DNA of 64,000 nucleotides from Brachyspira sp. SAP_772 (GTDB lineage Bacteria; Spirochaetota; Brachyspiria; Brachyspirales; Brachyspiraceae): NCBI RefSeq assembly GCF_009755885.1, contig NZ_VYIX01000001.1, positions 454,419 to 518,418 of the forward strand, read 5' to 3'. Shown piece by piece: positions 63,384 to 64,000 of this stretch (position 1 is its first letter; each line of letters starts with the position of its first letter). The notes under the pieces were generated by a model. It saw only the letters and a program-made list of their open reading frames with translations, ran no database searches and was not told where the DNA came from. The position numbers and the translations under genes were made by a program.

Positions 63384-63411
63384 AATATAACATATATAAT
63401 TAATATTACAA
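63384..63411 (-). promoter_or_regulatory. Possible carAB promoter
   Basis: Minus strand TTGTAA (63411-63406), 16 bases, TATATT (63389-63384), giving a leader of about 190 bases containing the attenuator. Other AT-rich matches exist. Confidence 0.4.
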
Positions 63412-63529
63412 TCATTTTTTATAAAAACAAAATAAATTAAATAATAATTATTTATATTAAATAAAGGTTTTGAATATAATTATTTTATATTATAGCATAA
63501 AAATACTATTTATAATAATTGAAATATTC

Positions 63530-63557
63530 TTGCCATATATATTCTTTATGTTATACT
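63530..63557 (+). promoter_or_regulatory. Promoter of the SUFU-domain gene
   Basis: TTGCCA (63530-63535), 16 bases, TATACT (63552-63557). Confidence 0.65.
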
Positions 63558-63594
63558 GATTTATAGAAATTAACATAATAATTCGGAGAATAAA

Positions 63595-64000
63595 ATGAGT
63601 AATGAAGATTTAAATGAAGAGATAAATACATCAGGTTTTGACGCCATCACAGAAACTTTTGAAAAAATATATACAGAACAAAAAGAACCTCTCCATTACA
63701 GACCTATAATATGTTATGAACTTGGAGGAGAAGACCCTCTTGACGGAATAAGTATTTACAGAGGAAAAGGATACTATCATTTTGTTACTTACGGATTCAG
63801 TGAGCTTTATGAAAAAGAATTTGACAATAAAGAATATAGCGGATTTGGTTTCGAGCTTACTTTTAAATTAAAAATGAATGAAAAACAAATTAATAATACA
63901 AAAGATGATGATGCAGAAGATAATGAAATAAAAACAGCAGTAAAATTTTTGCAGCAATTAGCAAAATATGCATTTGAAAGCGGAGCAGTTTTCAATCCTT
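63595..64000 (+). CDS. SUFU-domain protein, partial at window end
   Basis: 135 codons are visible before the window ends. GFDAITETFEKIYTEQKEPLHY, ELGGEDPLDGISIYRG, HFVTYGFSELYEKE and SGFGFELTFKL form the suppressor-of-fused (SUFU) domain signature. In bacteria this domain occurs in immunity proteins of polymorphic toxin systems and in stand-alone proteins of unknown role. The rest of the gene, and any toxin neighbour, lies outside the window. CGGAG precedes the ATG. Confidence 0.85.
   Translation, partial: MSNEDLNEEINTSGFDAITETFEKIYTEQKEPLHYRPIICYELGGEDPLDGISIYRGKGYYHFVTYGFSELYEKEFDNKEYSGFGFELTFKLKMNEKQINNTKDDDAEDNEIKTAVKFLQQLAKYAFESGAVFNP

Overview
The window is chromosomal DNA of a very AT-rich anaerobic spirochaete, most likely a Brachyspira species. 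I infer this from the low GC content, the Sec/lipobox surface proteins, the double-length UvrA, the CarAB/GyrA/IspH protein character, and the arsenic, PTS and OYE gene set. No phage, plasmid or rRNA operon is visible. Most genes follow strong sigma70-type promoters (TTGACA-N16/17-TATAAT) and end in simple hairpin terminators.

Layout. 1-3.8 kb: end of a BirA-like ligase, a small membrane protein, a bifunctional-nuclease/UVR protein, a transglutaminase-TPR protein and a PfkB sugar kinase. 3.8-8.5 kb: a class B PBP with a PASTA tail, tRNA-Cys and gyrA. 8.5-10.6 kb: a tandem pair of paralogous lipoproteins, each with its own copy of promoter and terminator. 10.6-11.3 kb: hairpin repeats. 11.3-13.8 kb: a JAMM-DinG helicase fusion. 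14.0-17.1 kb: a viperin-family radical SAM gene followed by a large protein with a HEPN-type Rx4H motif; this is my main candidate for a new antiviral cassette. 17.4-23.3 kb: a 1938-residue tandem UvrA. 23.8-27.9 kb: an old-yellow-enzyme type enoate reductase, an MFS carrier and a divergent PadR regulator, with a PadR-like operator over the carrier promoter. 28-30.6 kb: a TPR protein, rlmE and a flavodoxin. 30.7-37.2 kb: arsR, acr3, an ArsP/YraQ-type permease, a thioredoxin-like gene, a PTS EIIC gene with its partner, and two short genes each with one in-frame TGA, which I read as selenoproteins. 37.5-43.6 kb: catalase, then pstS, a fused pstCA, pstB and phoU. 43.6-49.5 kb: rpmB, an IspH-membrane domain fusion, a DUF4912 protein with a histone H1-like tail, a CASTOR/POLLUX-type channel and a rhodanese. 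49.6-50.3 kb: more hairpin repeats. 50.3-58.7 kb: a small HEPN-like protein, an aminotransferase, a gamma-glutamyltransferase, a beta-barrel protein, a nucleotidyltransferase-like protein, an HExxH protein, a lipoprotein preceded by 31 perfect copies of GCGAT, and an ADP-ribosylglycohydrolase. 58.9-64 kb: carAB behind a leader terminator, and the start of a SUFU-domain gene.

How genes work together. The viperin gene and the HEPN gene share one promoter, whose -10 lies in a perfect 17-bp palindrome, and one strong terminator. This suggests a self-contained unit pairing a chain-terminator nucleotide synthase with a putative RNase. The arsenic block is autoregulated: its operator repeats surround a consensus promoter. 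It grades into thioredoxin-like proteins in which Cys and Sec versions coexist. The Pst block is a complete phosphate uptake system with a terminator after pstS. The carAB leader has an intrinsic terminator typical of attenuation.

Limits: all calls come from reading sequence and recalled family motifs; no database search or fold prediction was run.
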